From Asaia sp037151935 (GTDB lineage: Bacteria; Pseudomonadota; Alphaproteobacteria; Acetobacterales; Acetobacteraceae), in the NCBI RefSeq assembly GCF_051628905.1, contig NZ_CP157575.1, positions 310,001-374,000 of the forward strand: a stretch of DNA of 64,000 nucleotides, given 5' to 3'. Below, in pieces: positions 41,733-50,533 of this stretch. The notes under the pieces were generated by a model. It did no database searches. It saw only the letters and a program-made list of their open reading frames with translations, and was not told the origin of the DNA. The stretch's first letter is position 1. Every line of letters begins with the position of its first letter. The position numbers and the translations under genes are program-made.

Positions 41733-43283
41733 ATGATGTACTATAGTCGGCCTACCATGCTGGGAGTTCTCGGGGTTTGTTTCCTCGGGCTTCTCCTCTG
41801 CCTGCCCAATTTCATGCGCGCGCCCTCGCCCAAATTACCTTGGCATCAGATCCATCTGGGTCTCGATCTGCGCGGCGGCTCCTATCTTCTGCTTCGACTC
41901 GATCAGCAGAGTCTCGTTGACGATCGCCTTCAGAGCCTTGAAGATCAGGCCAAGCAGGCGCTCATCGAGAAGAATCTCGGCTATCGCGATTTCCGCAAGG
42001 ATGACACGACCCGCACGCTCAGCTTTCTGCCGCGTGATGCGAGCGAGGCGCAGGCCAGCCTTGCAGCCCTGTCCAGCGTGACCGGAACCGGGAACGAAGT
42101 CGCCGCCTCGCTGGAGCATGACCGGCTCGTTTTGACCCTGAACCAAACCGCTCTGAAAGCACGCGCCCGCGAGGCCGTCAGCCAGTCTATCGAAATCGTG
42201 CGTCGCCGTATCGACGCGACCGGAGCGGTCGATCCCGAGATTACCCGTCAGGGCGATGACCGTATTGTTGTCGAGCTACCGGGTATCAGCGACCCGGAGC
42301 ATATCAAGCGCCTGCTGGGCACGACCGCTAAGATGACCTTCCGGCTGCTTGCCAGTAGCGCAGGCGGCAATATCGCGCCACCGGGGGCCACCATGCTTCC
42401 CGATCTGAGTGCTGGCAATACGCTTTTGCCAGTCATGGATCATGTCGAGGTGGATGGCGCCGCGCTCACGAATGCGGGTGCAACGATCGACCAGCAGACG
42501 GGAGAATGGGCAGTCAGCTTCTCGTTCAACCGCGCCGGGGCGAGCGCCTTCGCGCGCACGACAGCCCAGAATGTCGGGCGTCGCTTCGCCATTGTGCTCG
42601 ATAACAAGGTGATAGAAGCCCCTGTGATTCGTACGCCGATCACGCAGGGCAATGGCCAGATTACCGGCAACTTCAACGCGCAGGCGGCTACCGATCTCGC
42701 GGTGATGTTGCGTGCCGGTGCGTTGCCTGCACCGCTGGCCGTGATCGAACAACGCTCGATCGGCCCCTCTCTCGGTGCTGACTCGATCCGGGCCGGAGCG
42801 ATCAGCCTCGGCATCGGCTTTGTACTCGTCATCCTGTTCATGGCGTTCTTCTACGGGCGGTTCGGCCTCTACGCCAATGTAGCCCTCCTTGCCAATCTTG
42901 TTCTCATGACAGCCATTCTGTCGCTTTTCGAAGCGACGCTGACCCTGCCAGGCATGGCGGGTATGCTGTTGACGCTGGGTATGGCCGTCGATGCCAATAT
43001 TCTGATCAATGAGCGCATCCGCGAAGAGGTCAAGCGGGGCCGCACGCCGCTTGCCGCCATGCAGGCCGGCTTCGAGCGCGCCTCCTCAACCATCATCGAT
43101 AGTAACGCCACCGCCTTCCTGGCCCATGTGATGCTGTTCGTATTCGGCACGGGCCCTGTGCGTGGCTTCGCGCTTACGATCACGATCGGTATCGTGACCA
43201 CGCTCTTCACAACCATGCTGCTGTCACGCCTCCTGATGGTGCGCTGGTACGCCCTCACCCGTCCCACAGAACTGCCGGTCTGA
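41733..43283 (+). CDS. secD: Protein translocase subunit SecD
   Basis: 516 residues. An N-terminal membrane helix (LGVLGVCFLGLLLCLPNF) is followed by the SecD signature HLGLDLRGGSYLLLRLD. The large periplasmic P1 domain contains IEIVRRRIDATGAVDPEI and VELPGISDPEHIKRLLGTTA. Five more membrane helices follow, including GMLLTLGMAVDANILINERI, with the Asp and Arg that couple proton flow. With SecF it pulls exported proteins through SecYEG. It is followed 4 bases later by secF. No yajC is adjacent. Confidence 0.96.
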   Translation: MMYYSRPTMLGVLGVCFLGLLLCLPNFMRAPSPKLPWHQIHLGLDLRGGSYLLLRLDQQSLVDDRLQSLEDQAKQALIEKNLGYRDFRKDDTTRTLSFLPRDASEAQASLAALSSVTGTGNEVAASLEHDRLVLTLNQTALKARAREAVSQSIEIVRRRIDATGAVDPEITRQGDDRIVVELPGISDPEHIKRLLGTTAKMTFRLLASSAGGNIAPPGATMLPDLSAGNTLLPVMDHVEVDGAALTNAGATIDQQTGEWAVSFSFNRAGASAFARTTAQNVGRRFAIVLDNKVIEAPVIRTPITQGNGQITGNFNAQAATDLAVMLRAGALPAPLAVIEQRSIGPSLGADSIRAGAISLGIGFVLVILFMAFFYGRFGLYANVALLANLVLMTAILSLFEATLTLPGMAGMLLTLGMAVDANILINERIREEVKRGRTPLAAMQAGFERASSTIIDSNATAFLAHVMLFVFGTGPVRGFALTITIGIVTTLFTTMLLSRLLMVRWYALTRPTELPV

Positions 43284-43287
43284 AGCG

Positions 43288-44226
43288 ATGCTCTCACGTC
43301 CCCTTTTCCGCTTCGTCCGCGAAGACAAGCATATCCCGTTCATGCGCGGCCGCTTTGCCGGTCTCGCAACCTCGGCCATTCTCTCTGCATTGTCCGTTGT
43401 GCTCTTTTTCGTGCCGGGTCTGAAGCTCGGGCTCGATTTTCACGGCGGCATCGTGGTGGAGGCCCAGACCCAGGGGCCTGCCGATTTCGACAAGCTGCGC
43501 CGCGCGCTTGCCGCGCACCAGATCTCCGCCGCCGGGTTGCAGAAATTCGGTGCCGATAATGACGTACTGATCCAGCTCGATACGCCACCCCCCGGCCCAA
43601 GGCAGGAGGCGGCTACCCAGGCCCTCGTCGATGAGGTGCGTCACGCCGTGGTCGAGGCCCAGCCGGGCACGCAGGTGCTACGCGCAGATGCCGTTGGCGC
43701 CTCGGTTTCGAGCGAGTTGTTCCGAAACGGCCTTCTGGCGCTCGGGCTGAGCCTTGTCATGATCCTGATCTATATCTGGGTGCGGTTCGAGTGGGAGTTT
43801 GCGGTCAGCGCCGTCATTACCCTCGTACTCGATCTCACCAAGACCGTCGGTTTTCTTGCGGTCACGCGCTTCCAGTTCGATCTGGTGATGGTGGCCGCGA
43901 TCCTGACCATTCTTGGCTACTCAACCAACGACAAGGTAGTGGTCTATGACCGCGTGCGTGAAAATCTGCGCAAGTACCGCACCATGCCGTTGCGCGAGCT
44001 GCTCGATCTGTCGATCAACGAGACATTGAACCGAACACTCGGCACGTCGATGACCGTCTTTCTCGCAGCCCTGCCACTAGCGATTTTTGGCGGACACAGC
44101 CTGTCGGGTTTCGCGACAGTCATGCTGTTCGGTATTGTCGTAGGGACCTCGTCGTCAATCTTCATCGCAGCGCCACTGCTGCTGCTCATGGGCGAGAAAC
44201 GCCTGCGTCGCAGCAAAGCGCCGTAA
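43288..44226 (+). CDS. secF: Protein translocase subunit SecF
   Basis: 312 residues, cotranscribed with secD. It has the SecF signature LKLGLDFHGGIVVEAQT, a short periplasmic domain, and membrane helices containing LTILGYSTNDKVVVYDRVRE, the conserved D-R pair, then ETLNRTLGTSMTVFLAALPL. A rho-independent terminator follows at once. Confidence 0.96.
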   Translation: MLSRPLFRFVREDKHIPFMRGRFAGLATSAILSALSVVLFFVPGLKLGLDFHGGIVVEAQTQGPADFDKLRRALAAHQISAAGLQKFGADNDVLIQLDTPPPGPRQEAATQALVDEVRHAVVEAQPGTQVLRADAVGASVSSELFRNGLLALGLSLVMILIYIWVRFEWEFAVSAVITLVLDLTKTVGFLAVTRFQFDLVMVAAILTILGYSTNDKVVVYDRVRENLRKYRTMPLRELLDLSINETLNRTLGTSMTVFLAALPLAIFGGHSLSGFATVMLFGIVVGTSSSIFIAAPLLLLMGEKRLRRSKAP

Positions 44227-44242
44227 GCTGGTCGTCAAGGAT

Positions 44243-44273
44243 AAAAAAGGGGGCCAAATCGGCCCCTTTTTTT
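44243..44273 (+). terminator. Strong rho-independent terminator after secDF
   Basis: GGGGGCC pairs with GGCCCC around AAATC, flanked by six A and seven T. It probably works in both directions, ending secDF on the plus strand and the lipoprotein gene on the minus strand. Confidence 0.9.
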
Positions 44274-44288
44274 ATGCTGCTTATCAAT

Positions 44289-44666
44289 TCACGGGGCAGC
44301 AGGAGACGGTGCGATTAGAGTCAACGCCTCAGGCGGCTGAGGCACGGGGGTCGAGTAATCCAGTATCTGTGCGATTCCGGCTTCGGCGAGACGAAAATTC
44401 CGTTCTGTCGGGGAGTAGGCTGCCTGTCTGATAAGCTGCCATGTATTGTGATCGACCGCGATAAGGCGAGCAATTTCCGGCTTGGTAGCCTTGTGCTGCA
44501 GTATACGCGTGATCATCCCATGCTCGGCCATACCGTTGGCGATGGCATAGCTTGTCAGCAGAACGCTAGGAGAGCGGTTTTGCAGAATGGCATCTTCGCC
44601 CTTGCCCGCGCAGGCGGAGAGGAGGGCAAAACCACAAAGCAGGGTCGAGGCAAGGAAACGGCGCAT
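44289..44666 (-). CDS. Small lipoprotein of unknown function
   Basis: 125 residues from the ATG at 44664-44666. The signal ends in a lipobox (LLCGFALLSAC), so Cys becomes acylated and the protein is membrane-anchored. The mature part is helical (LIAVDHNTWQLIRQAAYSP) and ends Pro-rich. It does not match a named family. It starts 56 bases after the mscL stop in the same direction. An earlier in-frame start at 44726 would hide the lipobox. Confidence 0.7.
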   Translation of the reverse strand: MRRFLASTLLCGFALLSACAGKGEDAILQNRSPSVLLTSYAIANGMAEHGMITRILQHKATKPEIARLIAVDHNTWQLIRQAAYSPTERNFRLAEAGIAQILDYSTPVPQPPEALTLIAPSPAAP

Positions 44667-44722
44667 CGGACAATCATGCGCCCAGATGCTGCGCACGCCA
44701 AGTCGGCGTGCGCAGAGAGAAA

Positions 44723-45181
44723 TCAAATACTTTCTTTGGCGATAAGATCGCGAATTTCGGTCAGCAGTACCTCGCTCTTGGTCGGTGCCGGGGGAGCAGC
44801 GGGCGCGGCTTCTTGCTTGCGCTGAAAACGCGAGACCAGCTTGATGAGCCAGAACACGGCGAAAGCCACAATCAGGAACTGGATCACGACATTCAGAAAC
44901 ACGCCGATATTGATCGTGACCGCACCGGCCTTTTGGGCTTCGGCAAGGGTAGGCAGAACCGGCCCCTTGAGGGTGACGAAGATGTTCGAGAAATCGATGC
45001 CACCCGTCAGCAATCCGATACCGGGAGTCAGGATATCCTTGACGAGACTGGTCACGATCGACGTGAAGGCAGCGCCGATGATGATACCGACAGCCATGTC
45101 GATAACATTGCCTCGCATGATGAATTTCTGAAATTCCGCAATCCAGCCGGGCGTGTGCAGTCTAGATTTCAGATCGGTCAT
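44723..45181 (-). CDS. mscL: Large-conductance mechanosensitive channel MscL
   Basis: 152 residues from the ATG at 45179-45181. It shows the MscL layout: the N-terminal amphipathic EFQKFIMRGNVIDMAVGIII, then GAAFTSIVTSLVKDILTPGI forming TM1 and the pore, a periplasmic loop, TM2 (NVVIQFLIVAFAVFWLIKLV), and a C-terminal helix (VLLTEIRDLIAKE). It releases osmolytes under hypo-osmotic shock. The Ala/Pro-rich linker makes it somewhat longer than the 136 residues usual in E. coli. Confidence 0.96.
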   Translation of the reverse strand: MTDLKSRLHTPGWIAEFQKFIMRGNVIDMAVGIIIGAAFTSIVTSLVKDILTPGIGLLTGGIDFSNIFVTLKGPVLPTLAEAQKAGAVTINIGVFLNVVIQFLIVAFAVFWLIKLVSRFQRKQEAAPAAPPAPTKSEVLLTEIRDLIAKESI

Positions 45182-45416
45182 GAGATGTCCTTTTCTTGTG
45201 TGTAACGAGCAAAAATACGAGCGCGCCCGCACAGGCAGCATCGCCCGGCGAGCGGCTTCGGCTCGGAATGTGGGATAAAAGAGGTTTACGGGGTAGAAAA
45301 AACACTGGCGAGGCAAAAGTTTCTGCGTTTTTGTCGTTCCCCTGATCGTTTCTTTCCGTTATAGCCCCGCCATCCGCTCCGGTCGGCATCGGAGCTTTTC
45401 ACTGAGGACACCCAAG

Positions 45417-45650
45417 ATGAAATCCGGCATCCACCCCGACTATCACGAAATCAACATCATCATGACCGATGGTACCGAGTTCAAGACGAACTCCTGCTAC
45501 GGCAAGCCTGGTGATACGCTGCGTCTAGACGTCGACCCGAAATCCCATCCGGCCTGGACTGGCGTGCAGCGCATGCTCGACACCGGGGGCCAGGTTGCCA
45601 AGTTCAACAAGCGCTTTGCCGGTATCGGCGCCCGCGCCGCCAAGAAGTAA
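45417..45650 (+). CDS. rpmE: 50S ribosomal protein L31
   Basis: 77 residues with the L31 signature GIHPDYHEINIIMTDGTEF and DPKSHPAWTGVQRMLDTGGQ. It lacks the CxxC zinc ligands and keeps a single Cys, so it is the non-zinc (C-minus) type common in Alphaproteobacteria. GAGGA lies upstream. A hairpin CCGGGCAGGA/TCCTGCCCGG at 45666-45690 follows the stop. Confidence 0.96.
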   Translation: MKSGIHPDYHEINIIMTDGTEFKTNSCYGKPGDTLRLDVDPKSHPAWTGVQRMLDTGGQVAKFNKRFAGIGARAAKK

Positions 45651-45665
45651 TTCAGGCGCTCCTTC

Positions 45666-45690
45666 CCGGGCAGGATCTTGTCCTGCCCGG
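45666..45690 (+). terminator. Hairpin after rpmE
   Basis: A 10-bp perfect stem (CCGGGCAGGA, TCCTGCCCGG) with a five-base loop, without a T-run. It is a likely 3' stem or weak terminator for rpmE. Confidence 0.5.
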
Positions 45691-45810
45691 AAACGATCCT
45701 ACATGCAGGTGGTCACGATGCCCTCAAGGGGTCGCGGCAATACCCTCATGCAGCATCGCCTGCCATTATGGAGGCGTGCTGTTGGATCTGCCTTGAAGGA
45801 GGTTCACACC

Positions 45811-46299
45811 ATGTCCTACGATTTTGCCCCGCTTCTGCGTTCCGCTATCGGCTTTGACCGCCTCGCGCGCCTCGTTGATGACGCTGTGTCCAACGCGCCA
45901 GCGAATACGAGTTATCCCCCCTATAACATCGAAAAAGCGGCTGATGACGTTTATCGCGTCACGATGGCTCTTGCCGGTTTCGGGCCGGATGACGTCGAAA
46001 TTTACCTCGCCGATAATCAGCTGATTATCAAAGGCAGCGCGCCCCGTTCTGGCCGCGGGGGTGAGATCCTGCATCGCGGCATTGCAACCCGTGCATTCGA
46101 GCGCCGCTTCGCCCTTGCCGATCATATCCAGGTTGCCGGCGCCGAACTTGTCAACGGATTGCTGAGCATTTCCATACGCCATGTGATCCCGGAGGCGCTG
46201 AAGCCGCGACGTATCCCCATCACGTCAGGCGTTGCAGCCGAGCTGACGCCGTCACCCGTCGATGCGCAGCAGAACGTATCGGTTGGGCACGCCGCCTGA
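45811..46299 (+). CDS. Small heat-shock protein Hsp20 (IbpA-like)
   Basis: 162 residues from ATG 45811, preceded by AAGGAGG. The N-terminal SYDFAPLLRSAIGFDRLARL is typical of the IbpA type. The alpha-crystallin domain runs from about 35 to 125 (YPPYNIEKAADDVYRVTMAL, FERRFALADHIQVAGAELVN, GLLSISI). It is a holding chaperone for unfolded proteins. The conserved C-terminal I-x-I motif is seen as RRIPI. Longer in-frame starts overlap rpmE and are rejected. Confidence 0.93.
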   Translation: MSYDFAPLLRSAIGFDRLARLVDDAVSNAPANTSYPPYNIEKAADDVYRVTMALAGFGPDDVEIYLADNQLIIKGSAPRSGRGGEILHRGIATRAFERRFALADHIQVAGAELVNGLLSISIRHVIPEALKPRRIPITSGVAAELTPSPVDAQQNVSVGHAA

Positions 46300-46535
46300 G
46301 CCCTCGAGCACACGACGTGGATGCGGCAGGCAGCGGTGACGACACCGCTCGGGAACGCTGGTTTTTTGCCCGTTTTGATGCGGAGGGGCTTGACCCTTCC
46401 GCCTTTCGCGGACCATATCATCGCAGACTTTGCAATGCATCCAGCAGGTGCCGTGCAGATCACCCCGGCCCGCCGGGGCGTCACATTTCGATCGGTGCCT
46501 GCTGGAGCGACGCTCCTCACGCAGGATAGACCGAG

Positions 46536-47120
46536 ATGACCTTGCCGCTTATGCCGAAAGCCACCGCTGTGTGGCTGATCGACAAGACCGCCCTCACCTT
46601 CACCCAGATCGCCGAGTTCTGCGGTATGCATCCGCTAGAGGTGCAGGCCATTGCCGATGGTGAAGTCGCTGCTGGCATCAATGGTTATGACCCAGTCAAG
46701 AACAATCAGCTGACGCAGGAGCAGATCACGCGCTGCGAGGGCAATGCCGATCTGCGACTGAAGCTGTCGGCCAAAGCCAATCCTGTGGCGCGTCGCGCCA
46801 AGGGCGCACGCTATACGCCCATCGCCCGTCGTAATGACCGCCCCGATGCCATTGCCTTCGTGCTGCGCCAGTTTCCCCAGCTTTCCGAATTGCAGATCAT
46901 CAAGCTGCTCGGCACCACCAAGGATACTATCGCCAAGGTGCGCGACCGCCAGCATTGGAACAGCGCCAACATCAAGCCGCGCGATCCGGTCATTCTGGGC
47001 CTGTGCAGCCAGACAGATCTGAATGCTGCGGTGCAGGCGGCTAATGAGCGTCTTGCCCGTGAGGGTCATACCGTGCCTGTCGTCGCGGAATTGTCAGACT
47101 TCGACGACAGCCAGAACTAA
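46536..47120 (+). CDS. trcR: Cell-cycle transcriptional regulator TrcR (DUF1013)
   Basis: 194 residues matching the DUF1013 pattern almost end to end: PKATAVWLIDKTALTFTQIA, EFCGMHPLEVQAIADGEVA, YDPVKNNQLTQEQITRCE, PIARRNDRPDAIAFVLRQFP and SELQIIKLLGTTKDTI, with an HTH-like C-terminal half. In Alphaproteobacteria it is a conserved, essential-looking DNA- or RNA-polymerase-associated regulator. It is preceded by a 236-base gap without a gene. Confidence 0.92.
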   Translation: MTLPLMPKATAVWLIDKTALTFTQIAEFCGMHPLEVQAIADGEVAAGINGYDPVKNNQLTQEQITRCEGNADLRLKLSAKANPVARRAKGARYTPIARRNDRPDAIAFVLRQFPQLSELQIIKLLGTTKDTIAKVRDRQHWNSANIKPRDPVILGLCSQTDLNAAVQAANERLAREGHTVPVVAELSDFDDSQN

Positions 47121-47195
47121 GAAGAGATGGCACCAGCCCCCAACCCTGTGTAGGTTTTCCGGGTTGGCGCCTGTCATTCAAGCGGAAAGAGAACG

Positions 47196-47396
47196 ATGCT
47201 CGTTGATCATGAAGTCATGCTTCGCCGTTTGCATGAGCTCCGTAGCGAGCACCGCGACCTCGATACAGTGATAGACAGGCTGGTGCTGCATCCTCTTAAT
47301 CAGCTGCAATTACAGCGGCTCAAGAAGCGAAAGCTCGTCCTCAAGGATGAGATCAACTTCATCGAGAACCGCCTGATACCGGATGATATTGCCTGA
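47196..47396 (+). CDS. YdcH family protein (DUF465)
   Basis: 66 residues, a single helical hairpin: EVMLRRLHELRSEHRDLDTV then LQRLKKRKLVLKDEINFIEN. This is the DUF465/YdcH family of small conserved proteins of unknown role. It lies directly before purE, whose ATG follows the stop codon with no gap. Confidence 0.88.
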   Translation: MLVDHEVMLRRLHELRSEHRDLDTVIDRLVLHPLNQLQLQRLKKRKLVLKDEINFIENRLIPDDIA

Positions 47397-47924
47397 ATGA
47401 GCGAAGAACTCGATCTCTACCGTCACACCACGGACGCGACCCAGACCCCTCGGGTGGGCATTGTCATGGGTAGCCAGTCCGACTGGACGACAATGAATTT
47501 CGCTGCCGAAAAGCTGGCCGAACTCGATATCGGGTTCGAGACGCGCATCGTCTCCGCTCACCGCACGCCCGACCGGCTCGCTGACTATGCACGCTCAGCC
47601 CGTGGCCGAGGGTTGCAGGTAATTATCGCTGGCGCAGGTGGGGCAGCCCACCTGCCGGGAATGGTATCGGCCTGGACCACCCTGCCTGTTCTGGGTGTGC
47701 CCGTTGAATCGCACGCGCTTAAAGGCATGGATTCGCTTTTATCCATCGTTCAGATGCCGGGCGGTGTGCCGGTGGGTACACTCGCTATCGGCAAGGCAGG
47801 CGCAATCAACGCAGCCCTTCTGGCCGCATCGATCCTGTCTCTCAACGATGAAGGCGTTCAGGCACGTCTGGACACATGGCGTGCCATGCAGACGGCTTCC
47901 GTGGCCGACACCCCTGAATCATGA
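47397..47924 (+). CDS. purE: N5-carboxyaminoimidazole ribonucleotide mutase PurE
   Basis: 175 residues. The PurE motifs are GIVMGSQSDWTTMNFAAEKL, RIVSAHRTPDRLADYA, and IAGAGGAAHLPGMVSAWTTL then PVESHALKGMDSLLSIVQMP. It converts N5-CAIR to CAIR in purine synthesis. Its stop overlaps purK (ATGA), so the two are coupled. Confidence 0.96.
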   Translation: MSEELDLYRHTTDATQTPRVGIVMGSQSDWTTMNFAAEKLAELDIGFETRIVSAHRTPDRLADYARSARGRGLQVIIAGAGGAAHLPGMVSAWTTLPVLGVPVESHALKGMDSLLSIVQMPGGVPVGTLAIGKAGAINAALLAASILSLNDEGVQARLDTWRAMQTASVADTPES

Positions 47925-49066
47925 GTCATAATGCGCTGCCGGCAGGGGCAACGATCGGAATTATCGGCGGCGGTCAGTTGGGTCGTATGTCCGCAGTTGC
48001 AGCGTCCCGTCTGGGCTATCAGGTGCATATCCTTAGCGCGGAGAGCAACCCGCCTGCTCAGGACACCGCGCGCGCGGTGACAATTGGGGCGTATGATGAC
48101 GAAGCGGTCCTGCGGCGCTTCGCAGAGAGCGTCGATGTCATCACCTTCGAATTCGAGAATATCTCGTCCGACGGTCTGGATCTCCTTGCGTCGCTCTGCC
48201 CCGTCCATCCTGCCGGGCGCATTCTTGCCATCAGCCAGGACCGCATTCTTGAAAAAACCTTTCTCGGTGCGCAGGAAATTCCCGTTGCCCCATGGGTTTC
48301 CGTGCCCGACGCGGCGTCTCTAAAGGGTGCAGCGACCGAACTCGGCTTTCCGCTCCTGCTAAAAACCACGCGGTTCGGCTATGATGGCAAAGGGCAGTTT
48401 CGCATTGCCGATGCTGAAGCCCTGGCAGGGCTGGCCTCGGAGCTTCCCTACCCACTCATCGCCGAGGGGTTTATCGATTTCGAGCGCGAATTGAGCGTCA
48501 TGGTCGCCCGCAGCGCGAGTGGCGCCGTTCAGTGCTTCAGCGTCACAGAGAACCAGCATCGGGACGGCATTCTCGATATCAGCCTGGCCCCTGCACGCAT
48601 TCCCGTAGCGCTCGCAGAAGAAGCAGAGGCGCTTGCCCGCCGAATTGCGGAAACAATCGGCCTGATTGGCATTCTCGGCGTCGAAATGTTTGTCTCGGCA
48701 AAGGGGACACTTCTCGTCAACGAGATTGCGCCACGCCCCCATAATTCCGGTCACTGGACAATGGATGCGTGCCTGATCGACCAGTTCGAAATGCATATAC
48801 GCGCCGTTGCCGACCTGCCTTTGCCCGATCCATTCCGTCACAGCGACGCGGTCATGAAGAATCTCGTCGGGCCGGAGGGGATGGCACTCTGCGATACTGT
48901 GCTCGGCCGCTCCGGGCTCGCACTGCATCTTTACGGCAAGAGAGAATGTCGTCGGGGACGAAAAATGGGCCATGTCAACGCTCTGTTCCCATTGGGCGCA
49001 CTGCCCGGTCCTTACGGGGTCTCCGCCCGCTTCGACTCAGCTCTGGAAGACCTTCAAGAGGCCTAA
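47921..49066 (+). CDS. purK: 5-(carboxyamino)imidazole ribonucleotide synthase PurK
   Basis: 381 residues of the ATP-grasp family: N-terminal IGIIGGGQLGRMSAVAASRL, the ATP-binding FPLLLKTTRFGYDGKGQFRI, and catalytic EMFVSAKGTLLVNEIAPRPH with NSGHWTMDACLIDQFEMHIR. It makes N5-CAIR from AIR, ATP and bicarbonate for PurE. The last 30 bases overlap the 3' end of the convergent radC-like gene. Confidence 0.96.
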   Translation: MSHNALPAGATIGIIGGGQLGRMSAVAASRLGYQVHILSAESNPPAQDTARAVTIGAYDDEAVLRRFAESVDVITFEFENISSDGLDLLASLCPVHPAGRILAISQDRILEKTFLGAQEIPVAPWVSVPDAASLKGAATELGFPLLLKTTRFGYDGKGQFRIADAEALAGLASELPYPLIAEGFIDFERELSVMVARSASGAVQCFSVTENQHRDGILDISLAPARIPVALAEEAEALARRIAETIGLIGILGVEMFVSAKGTLLVNEIAPRPHNSGHWTMDACLIDQFEMHIRAVADLPLPDPFRHSDAVMKNLVGPEGMALCDTVLGRSGLALHLYGKRECRRGRKMGHVNALFPLGALPGPYGVSARFDSALEDLQEA

Positions 49067-49792
49067 CTCGCTCAGACTGACATAGGCGCCGTTGCCGATA
49101 ATGATATGATCGGCAACGCGCACCTCAATGAGTGCTGTCGCTCTCTGGGTATCATGGGTCATGGCAATATCGCCGTCAGACGGGGTTGGATCGCCGCTCG
49201 GATGATTATGGACCAGGATGATGCTTTTAGCCCCAAGTTCCATCGCACGCCGCGCGACTTCCCGTGGGTAGACCGGCGTGTGGTTCACGGTGCCACGGGT
49301 CTGCGCCTCGTCGGCGAGAAGGCGATTCTTGTCGTTGAGAAACAGGATACGAAATTGCTCAATCGGCTCGCGAGCCAGCCGGGAAATCAGGTAGTCGAGC
49401 ATGAGCTTGCGATTAGTGAATATATCGTCTCGCCCAAGACGCGCCCGGCTAACCCTCATCGCAGCATCATGAACGAGGTGCAGTGCGGTGCGAATATGAG
49501 GCTCAATATGCAGGATGCCGCTCAGCGCCCTATCGTCAGAGGCAAAGGTTGCAGCAAGGGAACCGAAGCGAATGAGAAACGCGTCAACCATTGGCTGACG
49601 CTGCTCCATTTGCACAGAAATAGCCCCGCAGAAAAGGCGCAACAGCACGTCGTCTGCCAGTACACGTCCATGCCCGGCGACTACAGCTCGATGGGGAATT
49701 TCCGCCCAACCTGAAGGAGGAGGCTCTGATCTGCCGTTATCAGGATCCAGCTCTTGGCTAGTTGCAACTTTATTGAGATTTCTTTCTTTCAA
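49037..49792 (-). CDS. RadC-like JAB/MPN domain protein (intact JAMM motif)
   Basis: 251 residues from a TTG; the N-terminal 75 residues are poorly conserved. RadC features follow: FGSLAATFASDDRALSGI, FRILFLNDKNRLLADEAQTR then GTVNHTPVYPREVARRAMEL. The metal-binding JAMM motif is complete: ILVHNHPSGDPTPSDGDI, with HxH and the Asp of the S/T-D pair. RadC proteins are metal-dependent JAB hydrolase-fold proteins of uncertain function. A second RadC-like gene lies 1.7 kb further right without this motif. Confidence 0.88.
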   Translation of the reverse strand: MKERNLNKVATSQELDPDNGRSEPPPSGWAEIPHRAVVAGHGRVLADDVLLRLFCGAISVQMEQRQPMVDAFLIRFGSLAATFASDDRALSGILHIEPHIRTALHLVHDAAMRVSRARLGRDDIFTNRKLMLDYLISRLAREPIEQFRILFLNDKNRLLADEAQTRGTVNHTPVYPREVARRAMELGAKSIILVHNHPSGDPTPSDGDIAMTHDTQRATALIEVRVADHIIIGNGAYVSLSELGLLKVFQS

Positions 49793-49824
49793 CCTCTCCC
49801 CCGTTAAATTCTACAGAGAATACT

Positions 49825-50520
49825 ATGTCTAGTTTCGAAAAATTTACGAGTGAACATTCTATTTTATTTGACCTTGACGGGACTATTATCGACTCCCGCA
49901 TTGGTATTATCGAAACGCTTCATGCAGTGGTCGCGGCATTGGGCCATGTGCCGGACAAGACAATCGATCTGACATGGGTGGTCGGTCCACCACTCACCGA
50001 ACTCATGGCTGAAGTCATCGGATTTTATGGCGACACGCGGGTCGATGAGGCTGTGGCCCTTTACAGACGCTTTTATGACAATTCCGGGCGCTTCCAGACC
50101 CCTGTCTTTCCTGAAATGGCTGAGCTGCTCAGGACCCTTGCACGCTCGCCCATTCGAATCTTCACGGCAACGTCAAAGCCGGCGACGTTGGCACGTTCCA
50201 TTCTGGCAGGTCATGGTCTCGATCAGTGCTTCGATCGCGTCCACGGAGCGGCGGATGACGATAGCGGCGGGGAAAAACCTGAGATGATTGCTCGTATTAT
50301 TGCGCAGGAGAGCTTGAACGCCGCCCGGACCCTTATGATCGGCGATCGCCGCTTCGACATTTCCGGCGCGCATGCCAACAAGATGCGCGGGATTGGCGTC
50401 CTGTGGGGTTATGGCGGTCAGAAGGAACTTAATGAAGCGGGTGCGGACCTTCTGGTCAAGTCGCCCGACGCCCTTGCCCCTGCGCTCGAGGCTCAACTCG
50501 CGGCGCTTTCTCGCGCCTGA
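49825..50520 (+). CDS. HAD family hydrolase (phosphoglycolate phosphatase-like)
   Basis: 231 residues. HAD motif I is ILFDLDGTIIDS, motif II is IFTATSKP, motif III is the Lys of GGEKPEM, and motif IV is TLMIGDRRFDISGA. The cap domain lies between motifs I and II. The family includes Gph-type phosphatases and 5'-nucleotidases; substrate uncertain. It lies between two leftward radC-like genes and starts 32 bases from the start of the first. Confidence 0.85.
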   Translation: MSSFEKFTSEHSILFDLDGTIIDSRIGIIETLHAVVAALGHVPDKTIDLTWVVGPPLTELMAEVIGFYGDTRVDEAVALYRRFYDNSGRFQTPVFPEMAELLRTLARSPIRIFTATSKPATLARSILAGHGLDQCFDRVHGAADDDSGGEKPEMIARIIAQESLNAARTLMIGDRRFDISGAHANKMRGIGVLWGYGGQKELNEAGADLLVKSPDALAPALEAQLAALSRA

Positions 50521-50533
50521 GCACGGGAACTTT

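Noticed and set aside
45595..45810. Longer start for Hsp20
   Set aside because: It would overlap rpmE, while AAGGAGG sits directly before ATG 45811.
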